Shown here: positions 49,601 through 58,863 of the stretch, piece after piece
How positions within the stretch are numbered: position 1 is the stretch's first letter
Layout of the letters: each line of letters opens with the position of its first letter
Source: Elstera sp043721315
Lineage (GTDB): Bacteria > Pseudomonadota > Alphaproteobacteria > Elsterales > Elsteraceae
DNA: 64,000 bases
Direction of reading: 5' to 3'
Assembly (NCBI GenBank): GCA_043721315.1
Contig: JAYSQZ010000077.1
Coordinates: 59,794-123,793, forward strand
The notes under the pieces: model-generated
Databases searched by the model: none
Seen by the model: the letters and a program-made list of their open reading frames with translations, nothing else
What the model was told of the DNA's origin: nothing
Position numbers and translations under genes: made by a program

Positions 49601-51055
49601 TTACTTGAACTCGATCGGCTCTGGTTCGCTCTGATCCATGGGCGGAAGCTCGATCTGGATCGTACTGGGGTCGAACTTTGCTGCCCCGTGTACGGAATCC
49701 AGCACTAACCCAGGCCAGAAGATCAAAATCCCGACCATGATGAGTTGGATGATCACGTAAGGCACTGCGCCCCAGTAAATTTGCTGGGTCGTAATCGGGG
49801 CCATGGTTTTGCCCGTTACCTTATCTTTATAGGCTTTCTCTGGCGCAACTGAGCGCAGGAAGAAGAGGGCAAAACCGAACGGCGGGTGCATGAACGAGGT
49901 TTGCATGTTCACGCCCAGCAGCACGCCGAACCAGATAAGATCAATCCCAAGCTTTTCCGCAACCGGGCCAACCAGTGGCACCAGGATAAAGGCAAGCTCG
50001 AAGAAATCGAGGAAGAAGGCCAGAACGAAGAACAGAATGTTCACCGCAATCAGGAAGCCGGTTTGGCCGCCAGGAAGGCTGGTGAGCAAATGTTCTACCC
50101 ACAAGTCGCCGTTCACGCCCCGGAAGACAAGACCGAAGACTGTAGAGCCGATGAGGATGAACATGACGAAGGATGAAAGTTTGGTCGTCGAATCCATCGC
50201 CTGTTTTACAAGGCTCCAGCTTAACTTCCGCTTCATCAGCGCGAGAATCATCGCCCCCGCAGCGCCCATGCCACCACCTTCGGTCGGCGTTGCAATGCCG
50301 AGGAAGATGGTCCCTAAGACGAGGAAAATCAGCACTAACGGCGGCACCAGCGAAATCATCGCCTTGCTGAACAGTTTCATCCCGCGCAAAGTGCGGGCGT
50401 CTTTTGGTAAAGCTGGAACAAAGTCGGGTTTGAAGAGCGAAATTAGAAAGATAAAGCCCGCGTACATTGCTGCCAGCATTAGGCCCGGCAAGAATGCGCC
50501 TTCGTACATATCACCAACGGACTTACCCAACTGATCGGCCATGATAATCAGCACGAGCGACGGCGGGATGATTTGCGCCAAAGTACCCGATGCCGCAATA
50601 ACGCCCGAAGCGACCCGGCGGTCGTACCCGTAGCGCAGCATGATCGGCAGTGAAATCAAGCCCATCGAAATCACCGAGGCCGCCACCACGCCCGTCGTCG
50701 CTGCCAGCAGCGCGCCGACAAAGATAACGGCATAGGCGAGACCGCCGCGAATCGGCCCGAACAACTGCCCGATAGTATCGAGCAATTCTTCGGCCATGCC
50801 GGATCGCTCCAGCACCAACCCCATGAAGGTAAAGAAGGGAATGGCCAACAGGGTATCGTTGGTCATGATCCCATAAACACGTTCCGGCAGGGCTTGCAGG
50901 AGTTGGAAGTTGATCAACCCCAGTTCAATCGCCAGCAACCCGAACAGTAGCCCATTGGCCCCCAGAGCAAAAGCAACGGGATAACCCAGGAGCAGAAACA
51001 GAATGAGGCCGCCGAACATGAGCGGCGCCATGTTTTCAATCAGAAAATGTGTCAT
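49601..51055 (-). CDS. dctM: TRAP transporter large permease (DctM type)
   Basis: A 484-residue membrane protein with about 12 spans. Family features: LFLLLGYPVAFALGANGLLF, IPFFTFMGLVLERSGMAEEL, LLAATTGVVAASVISMGLIS, ASGTLAQIIPPSLVLIIMAD and MQTSFMHPPFGFALFFLRSV. The C-terminal 60 residues are longer than in the shortest DctM proteins and acidic (PPMDQSEPEPIEF). It is the sodium-driven transport subunit working with DctQ and DctP. It starts 24 bases after dctQ. Confidence 0.94.
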   Translation of the reverse strand: MTHFLIENMAPLMFGGLILFLLLGYPVAFALGANGLLFGLLAIELGLINFQLLQALPERVYGIMTNDTLLAIPFFTFMGLVLERSGMAEELLDTIGQLFGPIRGGLAYAVIFVGALLAATTGVVAASVISMGLISLPIMLRYGYDRRVASGVIAASGTLAQIIPPSLVLIIMADQLGKSVGDMYEGAFLPGLMLAAMYAGFIFLISLFKPDFVPALPKDARTLRGMKLFSKAMISLVPPLVLIFLVLGTIFLGIATPTEGGGMGAAGAMILALMKRKLSWSLVKQAMDSTTKLSSFVMFILIGSTVFGLVFRGVNGDLWVEHLLTSLPGGQTGFLIAVNILFFVLAFFLDFFELAFILVPLVGPVAEKLGIDLIWFGVLLGVNMQTSFMHPPFGFALFFLRSVAPEKAYKDKVTGKTMAPITTQQIYWGAVPYVIIQLIMVGILIFWPGLVLDSVHGAAKFDPSTIQIELPPMDQSEPEPIEFK

Positions 51056-51079
51056 TGGATGTTACTCGCTCGCCGCTGC

Positions 51080-51616
51080 TCAGTGGTGGCCACGTTTTTC
51101 GCCAGGATCGGGGATCAAGCCTTGCAGGAAGGCAAATCGTTTGATCATTTCCGAAAGTCCCTGCAACGACAGGAGTGTGAACCCAATGGGGATCATCACT
51201 TTCGCCGGCCACCGGATCAAACCGCCAGCATTGCTCGACATTTCGCTATTGATGAAGGAAGCCCATACCATTGGAAATGACATGTATAAAATCAGCATGG
51301 TCACCGGCAGCAAAAACACCAGCGTGCCGAAAATTTCAACCTTCGCACGCCCTTGCGGGGTTAAGCGCCCGGTAAACACATCAATCCGAACGTGTTCGTT
51401 CCGCAATAGTGTGTAACCAGCACCAGGCAGAAAAACTGCCGCAAACAGATACCATTGCAGTTCGAGCCACGCATTAGAGCTATCGTCGAACAAATAACGA
51501 ATGAGCGCGTTCACCGTACACACGATGACAGCAACGAGCAGAAGCCATTTAACGGCCCCGCCAACGAATTCATTCAGCCGATCAATCAACCGACTGAGGT
51601 ATAGTAAAGCTGCCAT
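51080..51616 (-). CDS. dctQ: TRAP transporter small permease (DctQ type)
   Basis: A 178-residue protein with four predicted membrane spans (WLLLVAVIVCTVNALIRYLF, LQWYLFAAVFLPGAGYTLLR, FGTLVFLLPVTMLILYMSFP, VMIPIGFTLLSLQGLSEMI). The RNEHVRIDVFTGRLTPQGRA loop is the family signature. It links binding protein and large permease. The ATG at 51616 follows GAGGGGGGCT; a GTG 12 bases earlier overlaps that site. The preceding dctP gene ends 65 bases upstream. Confidence 0.92.
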   Translation of the reverse strand: MAALLYLSRLIDRLNEFVGGAVKWLLLVAVIVCTVNALIRYLFDDSSNAWLELQWYLFAAVFLPGAGYTLLRNEHVRIDVFTGRLTPQGRAKVEIFGTLVFLLPVTMLILYMSFPMVWASFINSEMSSNAGGLIRWPAKVMIPIGFTLLSLQGLSEMIKRFAFLQGLIPDPGEKRGHH

Positions 51617-51681
51617 AGCCCCCCTCACTTTTGTTTTGGGAGAGTAAGGTTTTAATCTTACCCTCCGTCGTTTTATTCGCC

Positions 51682-52776
51682 TTACGGGGTACGCTGTGCG
51701 CCCGCCGTGAAGGTGAAGTTATCAAAGGTCGTTTCTGCGACACGGAACCAAAAATACTGATCATCGCGGAAAGCCCGCCACGGCTCGTAAATCTTTTGCC
51801 ACTTCGGATTGGTTTTCGCCAGATCGTCGTAAAGCTCGTAAGCGGCTTTGTGAGCGACCTGAAGAATTTCCCGCGAGAAGGGGCGAAGAACGGCGCCGGA
51901 GCCAACCAGACGTTTCAGCGCGACCGGGTTTTGGGCGTCGTACTTTGCCAACATGGCCAAACTAGCTTCAAAACACGCCGCTTCCAGAATTGCCCGATAG
52001 TCCTTCGGGAGCGATTCAAGTTGCTCGCGGTTCACGATAGCCGACAGATTCAAACCCCCTTCCCACCAACCGGGATAATAATAGTATTTTGCGACCTTGT
52101 AGAAGCCTAGTTTCTCATCATCATAAGGGCCGACCCATTCGGCGGCGTCAATTGTGCCTTTTTCCAGGGCCGGATAAATATCCCCGCCGGGGATCTGCTG
52201 CGGCACGCCGCCCAGTTTGGCGATCACCTGACCGGCCAACCCGCCGATCCGCATTTTCAAGCCAACGAGATCGGCAGGCGTTTTGATTTCTTTACGATAC
52301 CAGCCGCCCATCTGTGCGCCGGTTTGGCCCGCCGGGAAGCTGACGATATTATAATCTTTCAGAAAATCACCCACCAACTGCATCCCGCCGCCCTGATACA
52401 TCCAGGCGAGATGTTGGCGCGTGTTTAGGCCAAACGGAATAGTGGATTCAAAAGCGAAAGTCGGGTCTTTACCAACGTAATAATACATAGCGGTATGGCC
52501 CATTTCGACCGTACCCGCCTGAACTGCGTCCAAAACTTGCAAACCGGGCACAATTTCACCCGCCGCGAACACGCGAATTTGGAATTTGCCGTTGGTGGCG
52601 GCAGAAACGCGCTTGGCGATGCTATCGGCCCCGCCGTAAATCGTATCCAGGCTCTTTGGAAAGCTCGACGCCAAACGCCATTTAATTTCCGGTTGGGATT
52701 GCGCGATTGCGGGTGCGGCAATCGCAGTCGCAGCAGCGCCGATCCCGGCGGTTTTAAGAAATGCACGACGTTCCAT
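51682..52776 (-). CDS. dctP: TRAP transporter substrate-binding protein (DctP type, TakP-like)
   Basis: A 364-residue periplasmic protein with a Tat-like leader (ERRAFLKTAGIGAAATAIAA then PAIAQ). Features: WRLASSFPKSLDTIYGGADS, FPAGQTGAQMGGWYRKEI, LKMRIGGLAGQVIAKLGGVP, the ligand-pocket Arg in KMRIGG, and AAEWVGPYDDEKLGFYKVAK. The last stretch is like TakP, the 2-oxo-acid binding protein of Rhodobacter, so a keto acid is the best guess for the ligand. A family A repeat lies 16 bases upstream of its start codon. First gene of dctPQM. Confidence 0.9.
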   Translation of the reverse strand: MERRAFLKTAGIGAAATAIAAPAIAQSQPEIKWRLASSFPKSLDTIYGGADSIAKRVSAATNGKFQIRVFAAGEIVPGLQVLDAVQAGTVEMGHTAMYYYVGKDPTFAFESTIPFGLNTRQHLAWMYQGGGMQLVGDFLKDYNIVSFPAGQTGAQMGGWYRKEIKTPADLVGLKMRIGGLAGQVIAKLGGVPQQIPGGDIYPALEKGTIDAAEWVGPYDDEKLGFYKVAKYYYYPGWWEGGLNLSAIVNREQLESLPKDYRAILEAACFEASLAMLAKYDAQNPVALKRLVGSGAVLRPFSREILQVAHKAAYELYDDLAKTNPKWQKIYEPWRAFRDDQYFWFRVAETTFDNFTFTAGAQRTP

Positions 52777-52792
52777 AATAATCCCCTCAGCC

Positions 52793-52849
52793 TAGAGTAA
52801 ATCCCGCGCGGGCAGAGTCACCCGCAACGACGCATGTGTTAAAAAAACG
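52793..52849. repeat. Dispersed repeat family A, half copy upstream of dctP
   Basis: TAGAGTAAATCCCGCGCGGG, then CACCCGCAACGACGCATGTG: the A half with substitutions, without half B. The rest of 52850-53037, the divergent spacer between dctP and the hybrid kinase gene, holds a T run and a short hairpin (GCTTTT/AAAAGC near 52965-52980), with no gene recognised. Confidence 0.7.
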
Positions 52850-53037
52850 GGAGTTCGGGCAGGACGGGCAGGCGCGTTTGGTCTCAAACCGACCTGTTAA
52901 AGCTCCTCCCCCCATGTCCGACGGTTTTTTTAACGCTTTATCGGTTCGTTGGAGCGAAGATAGGCTTTTCGCTTAAAAGCGGGAGAGCTACCTTCGTAGG
53001 GGGCGGACTCGCCGCTACATTTTAGGAGACGTGCTGC

Positions 53038-56000
53038 GTGCAAGGCTGGGTGGTCATAGCGGTTTCGGCGGCCTATATCGCCACCTTGTTCGGCATTGCT
53101 TGGTATGGCGACCGGCAAGCGGCGCGGGGCCGTCCGCCCTTACCGTTTTTGTGGCGCAGCGGCGTTTTCTTTGCGCTGACCTTAACGGTCTATAACACCA
53201 CCTGGAGCTATTATGGCTCGGTTGGTCGGGCTTCGACGGGCGGGTTCGATTTTCTGCCCATTTACATCGGCCCCACTGTAGCGCTGTTGTTGGGGCACCG
53301 GATGTTGCGAAAGGCGATTACGGTCGTCAAAGCGCAGAACATTACCTCCATCGCCGATTTTTTGGCGGGCCGTTACGGCAAAAGTCAGGGCTTGGCCGCT
53401 CTGGTTACGCTCACGGCTCTTATTAGTTTGCTGCCGTATATCGCCCTGCAACTGAAGGCGCTGGGCAGTAGTTTCGATGGCTTGACGGGGCAGGCAGGCT
53501 CAACGTCCGATCCGATTTGGTCCGATACCGCCTTTGCCGTGACCGTGGCGATGGCGGCGTTTTCCATTCTGTTCGGCGTGCGCCATATTCACGCCAAGGA
53601 GCACCATCGCGGCCTGATGCTGGCGATTGTGTTCGAGGGTATCGTGAAGCTTGCGGCGTTCATTGCCGTTGGCATTTTTATCATTGCTAGTTTACCGGAA
53701 GGCCCGGCAGATCTTTTCCAGATTGCCGCCCGTCAGCCCGAGATTGCCCGGCTGCTCGATTCTGATTTTCTCGCGCCCACTTGGTTTAGCAATAGCCTGA
53801 TCGCCTTTTTTGCGTTTTTCTGTATGCCGCATAAGTTCCACGTACTTATGGTAGAGAACGAAGATAGCCGCCACCTGCGCCCCGCCGCGCTGATTTTCCC
53901 CGCGTATCTGCTGATTTTCTCGCTCTTCATCGTCCCGATTGCTCTGTCGGGGTTGATCCTGGTGGGGCAGGGTACGTTGAACCCCGATACGTTCGTGCTG
54001 GCGCTGCCGCTGCGTTTAGGCTCCCCGGAAATGGCCCTGCTCGCCTTTATCGGCGGGCTGTCGGCGGGGACGGGGATGGTGATTATGAGCGTCGTCGCCC
54101 TCAGCACGATGGTCTGCAACGATGTCGTGATGCCGCTGTTGCTCCGGCGGGCGTCGTTCCGGCAGGGCGGGGATTTAACCCGCGTGCTGCTATTTATCCG
54201 CCGTGCCGCGATTATCGCGATCTTGCTGCTGGCCTTTCTCACGTATCGGCTGATTGGCGAGAATTACGCGCTAACCACGATTGGCCTGATGTCCTTCGTT
54301 GCCGTCGCCCAGTTCGGCCCAGCGTTTTTAGGCGCGCTCTACTGGCGGCGGGCGACGCGGGCGGGTGCCGTGGCCGGGATCGTCGGGGGTTTGCTGGTGT
54401 GGGCCTACACGCTGCTGCTGCCCGCGATTGTGCTACTGCGCTACGCTGATTTGAGTTTTCTGCAAACGGGACCGTGGGGAATAGAGTTTCTGTCGGCCCA
54501 TGCCCTGTTCGGCCTTGGGGAGTTGGACGCGATTTCCCACGCGACCTTCTGGAGCCTGACGATCAATAGTGTGCTTTACAGTCTCGTGTCGCGGCTCACC
54601 CGCCCGTCGTTGGTGGAGCAGGCTCAGGCGAAAGCTTATGTGGAGGCAGCGCCGCACCCAGAACCGCTGCGGCCCCGCATCTGGTCCATCCTCACACGGC
54701 TTGCCGATTTGCGCGCGATTGCCACGCGCTATTTAGGCGAGGAAGCGGGGGGCGAGGCGTTCGACCGTTTCATCGCCGCGCGCTACCCGCAAGCCGAACC
54801 CTTCTATCGCGAGGGCGTTGCCGATCTGGAAGCCGTGCGCTTTACTGAACATCTGTTAGCGGGCGCTATCGGCTCGGCATCGGCGCGCGTGGTTATGGCG
54901 GCGTCGGTGAAGCGGCGCAGTCTGTCGCGCGGCGATGCACGCTTAATGCTCGATCAAGCCTCGGAGGTTATCCGCAGTCAGGCCGACCTGTTGCGCGGCA
55001 CGATTGATAGCGTGCGCCAGGGCATTTGCGTGCTTGATGCCGATTTGACCGTACTGGTTTGGAACAAGCGCTTCGTTGACCTGCTGGATTTTCCGCCAAC
55101 CCTCGTGCGCGTCGGCGTGCCGATGGCGGAACTGGTGCGCTTCAATACCGCGCGGCGGGATTATGCGGCGGGCGATATTGATGCGCTGCTGGTCAATCGG
55201 TTCGATGATATTGCGGACTGGCCCTATCGGCACGAGCGCCGCCGCCCCGATGGCACCGTGATCGAACTGCTGACCGATCTCATGCCCGGCGGTGGTTATG
55301 TGACGACGTATACCGATATTACCGAGCGGCACTTGGCGGCAGCGCGACTGCAAGAAACCAATGAAAGCCTGGAAGCGCGCGTGCGCGACCGTACCGAGGC
55401 ACTGCAAGCCGCGAAAGCCGAAGCCGAGCGGGCAAATTCCAGCAAAACCAGCTTTCTCGCTGCCGCCAGCCACGATTTAATGCAGCCGCTGAATGCCGCG
55501 CGGCTGTTCACCACGGCCCTGGGCGAGCGCTTGGCCGAGGGGAATGCGGCATCGGCTCAGGATATGGTTCAGCATATCGGCGCGTCGCTTCAGTCGGTCG
55601 AACATCTGCTGTCGGCGTTGCTCGATATTTCGGCACTGGAAGCAGGCGCAATGCGGACGCAGAAGCGCGATTTTGCCCTGGGGCCAATGCTGGCACGGCT
55701 GGCGCTGGAGGTCGAAGCGCTGGCGGCAGACCGTCCCGCCCATCGCCCGCTCCGGGTCCGCGCGGTGCCAACCTTGGCACGGGTGCAGACCGACCCGGAT
55801 TTGCTGCGTCGGATCGTGCAAAACTTCCTCACCAATGCCGTGCGCTACACACCGCGCGGCACAGTGCTGCTGGGGTGTCGCAATCAGGGCGACGCCGTTC
55901 GTATCGAGGTGTGGGATACTGGCATCGGCATTCCAGAAGAGCGTCAGCAGGAGATTTTTCAGGAGTTCCGGCGTCTTGCCCCGAATGCCGATGAGGGGCC

Positions 56001-56559
56001 GGCAGGGCTTGGGCTTGGACTTGCCATCGTCGAGCGCATCGCGCGCGGGCTGGATCATGCGATTGACGTGCGCTCGGTGCCGGGGCGCGGCTCCTGCTTT
56101 GCCGTTACCGTGCCGCGCGCCGTTATGCTGTCGCCGCCGCCTGTGCTTCCGGCAACCCCGTTACCACTCACCCGGCCCGGTTTATCGGTTCTGTGTATTG
56201 ATAATGATACTACCATTCTTGCCGGAATGCGGGCGTTGCTCGAAGGATGGGGCTGTGCGGTTCGCACGGCAGCAACGCCATCGGAGGCGCGCGCGCTGTT
56301 GGCGGAGCATCGGCCTGCGTTAGTGATCGCCGATTATCACCTAGAGGCGGAGGTGGACGGGCTGACCTTGCTCGAAACTCTTTCGTCCGGCAACGCCCCC
56401 CCAATCGCGCGGATGTTGCTAACGGCAGATCGGTCGCCTGCGGTGCGGGAACGGGCGGTCGCGGCCAATATCCAGCTTTTGTATAAACCCTTGCGCCCGG
56501 CGGCGTTGCGAAGTTATCTCAATGCCTTGGCTGCTCAAGCGGAGGTTGATGCCCGGTGA
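53038..56559 (+). CDS. Hybrid histidine kinase with sodium/solute symporter N-terminus
   Basis: A 1173-residue protein. Residues 1-500 are an SSS-family symporter domain with about 13 spans (YNTTWSYYGSVGRASTGGFD, AQNITSIADFLAGRYGKSQG, FGVRHIHAKEHHRGLMLAIV). A PAS domain is at about 650-765 (DSVRQGICVLDADLTVLVWN), then a coiled coil and a HisKA box near 813 (FLAAASHDLMQPLNAARLFT). The HATPase follows with NFLTNAVRYTPRG, DTGIGIP and GLGLGLAIVERIARGLD. A receiver domain covers about 1048-1165 with phospho-acceptor Asp1099 (LVIADYHLEAEVDG). It probably senses a transported solute. The GTG start has GGAGA about 10 bases upstream. The partner regulator gene overlaps its end. Confidence 0.92.
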   Translation: MQGWVVIAVSAAYIATLFGIAWYGDRQAARGRPPLPFLWRSGVFFALTLTVYNTTWSYYGSVGRASTGGFDFLPIYIGPTVALLLGHRMLRKAITVVKAQNITSIADFLAGRYGKSQGLAALVTLTALISLLPYIALQLKALGSSFDGLTGQAGSTSDPIWSDTAFAVTVAMAAFSILFGVRHIHAKEHHRGLMLAIVFEGIVKLAAFIAVGIFIIASLPEGPADLFQIAARQPEIARLLDSDFLAPTWFSNSLIAFFAFFCMPHKFHVLMVENEDSRHLRPAALIFPAYLLIFSLFIVPIALSGLILVGQGTLNPDTFVLALPLRLGSPEMALLAFIGGLSAGTGMVIMSVVALSTMVCNDVVMPLLLRRASFRQGGDLTRVLLFIRRAAIIAILLLAFLTYRLIGENYALTTIGLMSFVAVAQFGPAFLGALYWRRATRAGAVAGIVGGLLVWAYTLLLPAIVLLRYADLSFLQTGPWGIEFLSAHALFGLGELDAISHATFWSLTINSVLYSLVSRLTRPSLVEQAQAKAYVEAAPHPEPLRPRIWSILTRLADLRAIATRYLGEEAGGEAFDRFIAARYPQAEPFYREGVADLEAVRFTEHLLAGAIGSASARVVMAASVKRRSLSRGDARLMLDQASEVIRSQADLLRGTIDSVRQGICVLDADLTVLVWNKRFVDLLDFPPTLVRVGVPMAELVRFNTARRDYAAGDIDALLVNRFDDIADWPYRHERRRPDGTVIELLTDLMPGGGYVTTYTDITERHLAAARLQETNESLEARVRDRTEALQAAKAEAERANSSKTSFLAAASHDLMQPLNAARLFTTALGERLAEGNAASAQDMVQHIGASLQSVEHLLSALLDISALEAGAMRTQKRDFALGPMLARLALEVEALAADRPAHRPLRVRAVPTLARVQTDPDLLRRIVQNFLTNAVRYTPRGTVLLGCRNQGDAVRIEVWDTGIGIPEERQQEIFQEFRRLAPNADEGPAGLGLGLAIVERIARGLDHAIDVRSVPGRGSCFAVTVPRAVMLSPPPVLPATPLPLTRPGLSVLCIDNDTTILAGMRALLEGWGCAVRTAATPSEARALLAEHRPALVIADYHLEAEVDGLTLLETLSSGNAPPIARMLLTADRSPAVRERAVAANIQLLYKPLRPAALRSYLNALAAQAEVDAR

Positions 56560-57200
56560 CACCCCGTTTCCTGATTGCCGACGATCACCCGCTAGTGCGC
56601 GCCGCCCTCAGCGAAACCTTGCGCCGTCGCTGGCCCGATGCTGAGTTGCTGGAAGCGGCGGACTTCGACAGCGTTATGGCGCGTCTCGCCCCTGCCAACC
56701 CGTTGCAGGCCGATGCGGAGGTGGATTTGGTGCTGCTCGATCTTACCATGCCGGGCAGCCATGGGCTAATGGGGTTGATGCTGCTGCGCGCCCACGCGCC
56801 GACCGTGCCGGTGGCGGTGGTGTCGGGGCAGGAAGATGCCGACACAGTACGCCGGGCGATGGCATTCGGGGCCGCTGCGTTCATCCCCAAATCGGCCTCG
56901 GTCGAGGTGTTGCAAGAAACAATTGCGGCGTTGTTGCGCGGCGACCTTCCGCCTGCCGGCCCTGTCGCACCGAACGCAGAAACCGACGACCGCGACCTGT
57001 ATCAGCGCCTCGCCAGTCTCTCGCCGCAGCAGTTGCGGGTGTTGGCGATGATTGGGGAGGGTAAGCTCAATAAGCAAATCTGCTTCGAGCTTGGCATTGC
57101 CGAACAGACGGTGAAGGCCCACGCCAGTCAGATTTTCCGTAAGCTCGGCGTGGTCAGCCGAACCCAGGCGGCACTGATTATGAACCGCCTCGGAGCCTAG
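56556..57200 (+). CDS. LuxR/NarL-type response regulator
   Basis: A 214-residue regulator. The receiver domain (1-125) has the acidic pair DDHPLVRAAL, phospho-acceptor Asp62 (LVLLDLTMPGSHG) and Lys in FIPKSASVEV. The LuxR helix-turn-helix (150-210) is LSPQQLRVLAMIGEGKLNKQ then ICFELGIAEQTVKAHASQIF. The GTG start overlaps the hybrid kinase stop (GTGA), so the two are translated together and form a phosphorelay. The targets may include the adjacent dctPQM TRAP operon, which is divergent from the kinase gene; that is inference from position. Confidence 0.93.
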   Translation: MTPRFLIADDHPLVRAALSETLRRRWPDAELLEAADFDSVMARLAPANPLQADAEVDLVLLDLTMPGSHGLMGLMLLRAHAPTVPVAVVSGQEDADTVRRAMAFGAAAFIPKSASVEVLQETIAALLRGDLPPAGPVAPNAETDDRDLYQRLASLSPQQLRVLAMIGEGKLNKQICFELGIAEQTVKAHASQIFRKLGVVSRTQAALIMNRLGA

Positions 57201-57802
57201 TTTCTGGGCGGCAGCGTCCGCAGGCGTGCGGCAATATCTTGGCTCACGGCGGAAATGGCGCGGTTCATGCTGGAAACGGCGGCGGGAAAGCCCGTGCCGG
57301 TGCCTTTTTCCTGACGGGCGAGGCGGGCGGACGCGACTTCAGCCCGGCTATTGGCATCTATAATAATCCAGCGCCCGCCCAGCGCGGCCCCGCCATCGGG
57401 TGCGATCTCGAAGCGCGTGATGTCGAGATAAATCTCATAGTCGAGGCTCCCAACCGCGCGGCCCGACTGCATGAGTTGCGCCTCAACCCCCAATAGCCGC
57501 GACAGGTTTTCGGTGAGCACGCGGGACAGGGTGACGGGTAGCCGTTCGGCCCAACGGTCGCTTTCAACCGCGCTGACCTCGTTGGGTCCGGCGCGCACAA
57601 CGAGTTCCGGGCGATCGAGATATTCCGGCACTTGGCTAGGCCCGATACCGAGCGCGAGGCGTTGGTCGAGGCGTAGTGCGGGAGTGCTGGGGCCGTCGAG
57701 AGGGTCCAGCACATACAGGCGCGCGGCAGGCGTTGGCGTAAGGCACCCGGTAAGGGCAGGGGCCAGCAGCGCAAGCGACAGCAGAAAGGGCAGGCGCGGC
57801 AT
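57197..57802 (-). CDS. ABC-type transport auxiliary lipoprotein, PqiC-like
   Basis: A 201-residue lipoprotein. The leader is LPFLLSLALLAPALTGC with a lipobox LTGC. The mature domain matches PqiC/YmbA: RLYVLDPLDG, LALGIGPSQVPEYLDRPELV, NEVSAVESDRWAERLPVTLS, LDYEIYLDITRFEIAPDGGA. It is expected on the inner face of the outer membrane as the periplasmic partner of an MCE protein. Last gene of the mlaE-mlaF-chemoreceptor-mlaD-pqiC run. Its stop overlaps the response regulator stop. Confidence 0.88.
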   Translation of the reverse strand: MPRLPFLLSLALLAPALTGCLTPTPAARLYVLDPLDGPSTPALRLDQRLALGIGPSQVPEYLDRPELVVRAGPNEVSAVESDRWAERLPVTLSRVLTENLSRLLGVEAQLMQSGRAVGSLDYEIYLDITRFEIAPDGGAALGGRWIIIDANSRAEVASARLARQEKGTGTGFPAAVSSMNRAISAVSQDIAARLRTLPPRN

Positions 57803-57804
57803 GT

Positions 57805-58821
57805 CTATCTCTTTCCAACAATCAGGGCATTGGGGTTACGCTCAAGCTGTTCGGCGAACCCCCGCAAAGAGCGGGTGACGTAATTGAGATTGCGAAGGAC
57901 TTGCTCCAAATCGGCGCGTTGGGCCGAAGCGGGGCCGATCAACCCGTTCGCCGATTGTAGTACCTGTTCGGTGGCTTTCAGCGTGGCACTGGCCTGCGCG
58001 GCGAGCAGGAGTAACTGCTTATCGGCGTCTTGCGTTAGCTTGCGCCCGTCGCCCACAAGGCCAGAAACGTCGCTTTGGGTCGCTTTGGTCGCCTGTTGGA
58101 TCGCTTGCAGCGTAACCCGCGTTTCGGCCAGGGTCATTTCTAGGGATTTGCTCAACGGTCCAATTGCGCCTTGCGCGGTTGCCGCCGCTTGTTCCAAGGC
58201 TTCCGCACCCCGCGCGCCGCTGGTTAGCAAGGTTTTGATTTCGGGCGCGGTGAGTAAGTCGTTGAGAGTGGTTAGAACGGTTAGGGCCGTGACTGCTAAA
58301 TCTTGCAACGGCAGCGCACCAACGGTTTCCAGCAACGAGTCGAACCCAGACCGCAAGGTTGGAATTTCCATCGTCTGTTCGTCGGTGCGCGAGGGGGGTG
58401 GTGCCGATGGAAAGAAATCGAGATTGACCGACACAAGCCCGGTCACAAAGCTCTGTACCTGCAACTGCGCCCGCAGGCCCTTATCGACAGCATCATGCAG
58501 GCTTTCGGCCAAGGGGCGCGCGGGGCCAACGAAAAACACTTTCTGTCGGTCGATTTCCAACTCGACTGGAATGCGGGCTTGGTAGGTGCCGGGGGTAAGC
58601 AGCAGTTGAATGCTTTTTACCTGCCCAATCCGCACACCGCGAAACGTAACCGGTGCCCCCACCGCCAGCCCGCTGACCGACCCATCAAAGCGGGCAATAG
58701 CAATATCTTTAGTATTATCGCTGAACCAGCCGGACCCGAAGGCTGTCAACCCGCCGATACCCAGGACCAAAGCCCCGAGCACAAAGCCGCCAATGACGAC
58801 TGGATTGGCGCGTTTGCTCAT
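57805..58821 (-). CDS. MlaD-family MCE protein
   Basis: A 338-residue protein anchored by one N-terminal span (PVVIGGFVLGALVLGIGGLT) with an MCE domain at about 40-120 (IARFDGSVSGLAVGAPVTFR, GVRIGQVKSIQL). The C-terminal half is a long helical region (APEIKTLLTSGARGAEALEQ to ADLEQVLRNLNYVTRSLRGF) likely to form a hexameric tunnel or needle for lipids. The gene starts 42 bases after the chemoreceptor gene and ends 2 bases before the pqiC-like start. Confidence 0.92.
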   Translation of the reverse strand: MSKRANPVVIGGFVLGALVLGIGGLTAFGSGWFSDNTKDIAIARFDGSVSGLAVGAPVTFRGVRIGQVKSIQLLLTPGTYQARIPVELEIDRQKVFFVGPARPLAESLHDAVDKGLRAQLQVQSFVTGLVSVNLDFFPSAPPPSRTDEQTMEIPTLRSGFDSLLETVGALPLQDLAVTALTVLTTLNDLLTAPEIKTLLTSGARGAEALEQAAATAQGAIGPLSKSLEMTLAETRVTLQAIQQATKATQSDVSGLVGDGRKLTQDADKQLLLLAAQASATLKATEQVLQSANGLIGPASAQRADLEQVLRNLNYVTRSLRGFAEQLERNPNALIVGKR

Positions 58822-58863
58822 GCTGTTCTGCTTTCCCGTTTCTATAACTCTATGCCCGGAACC

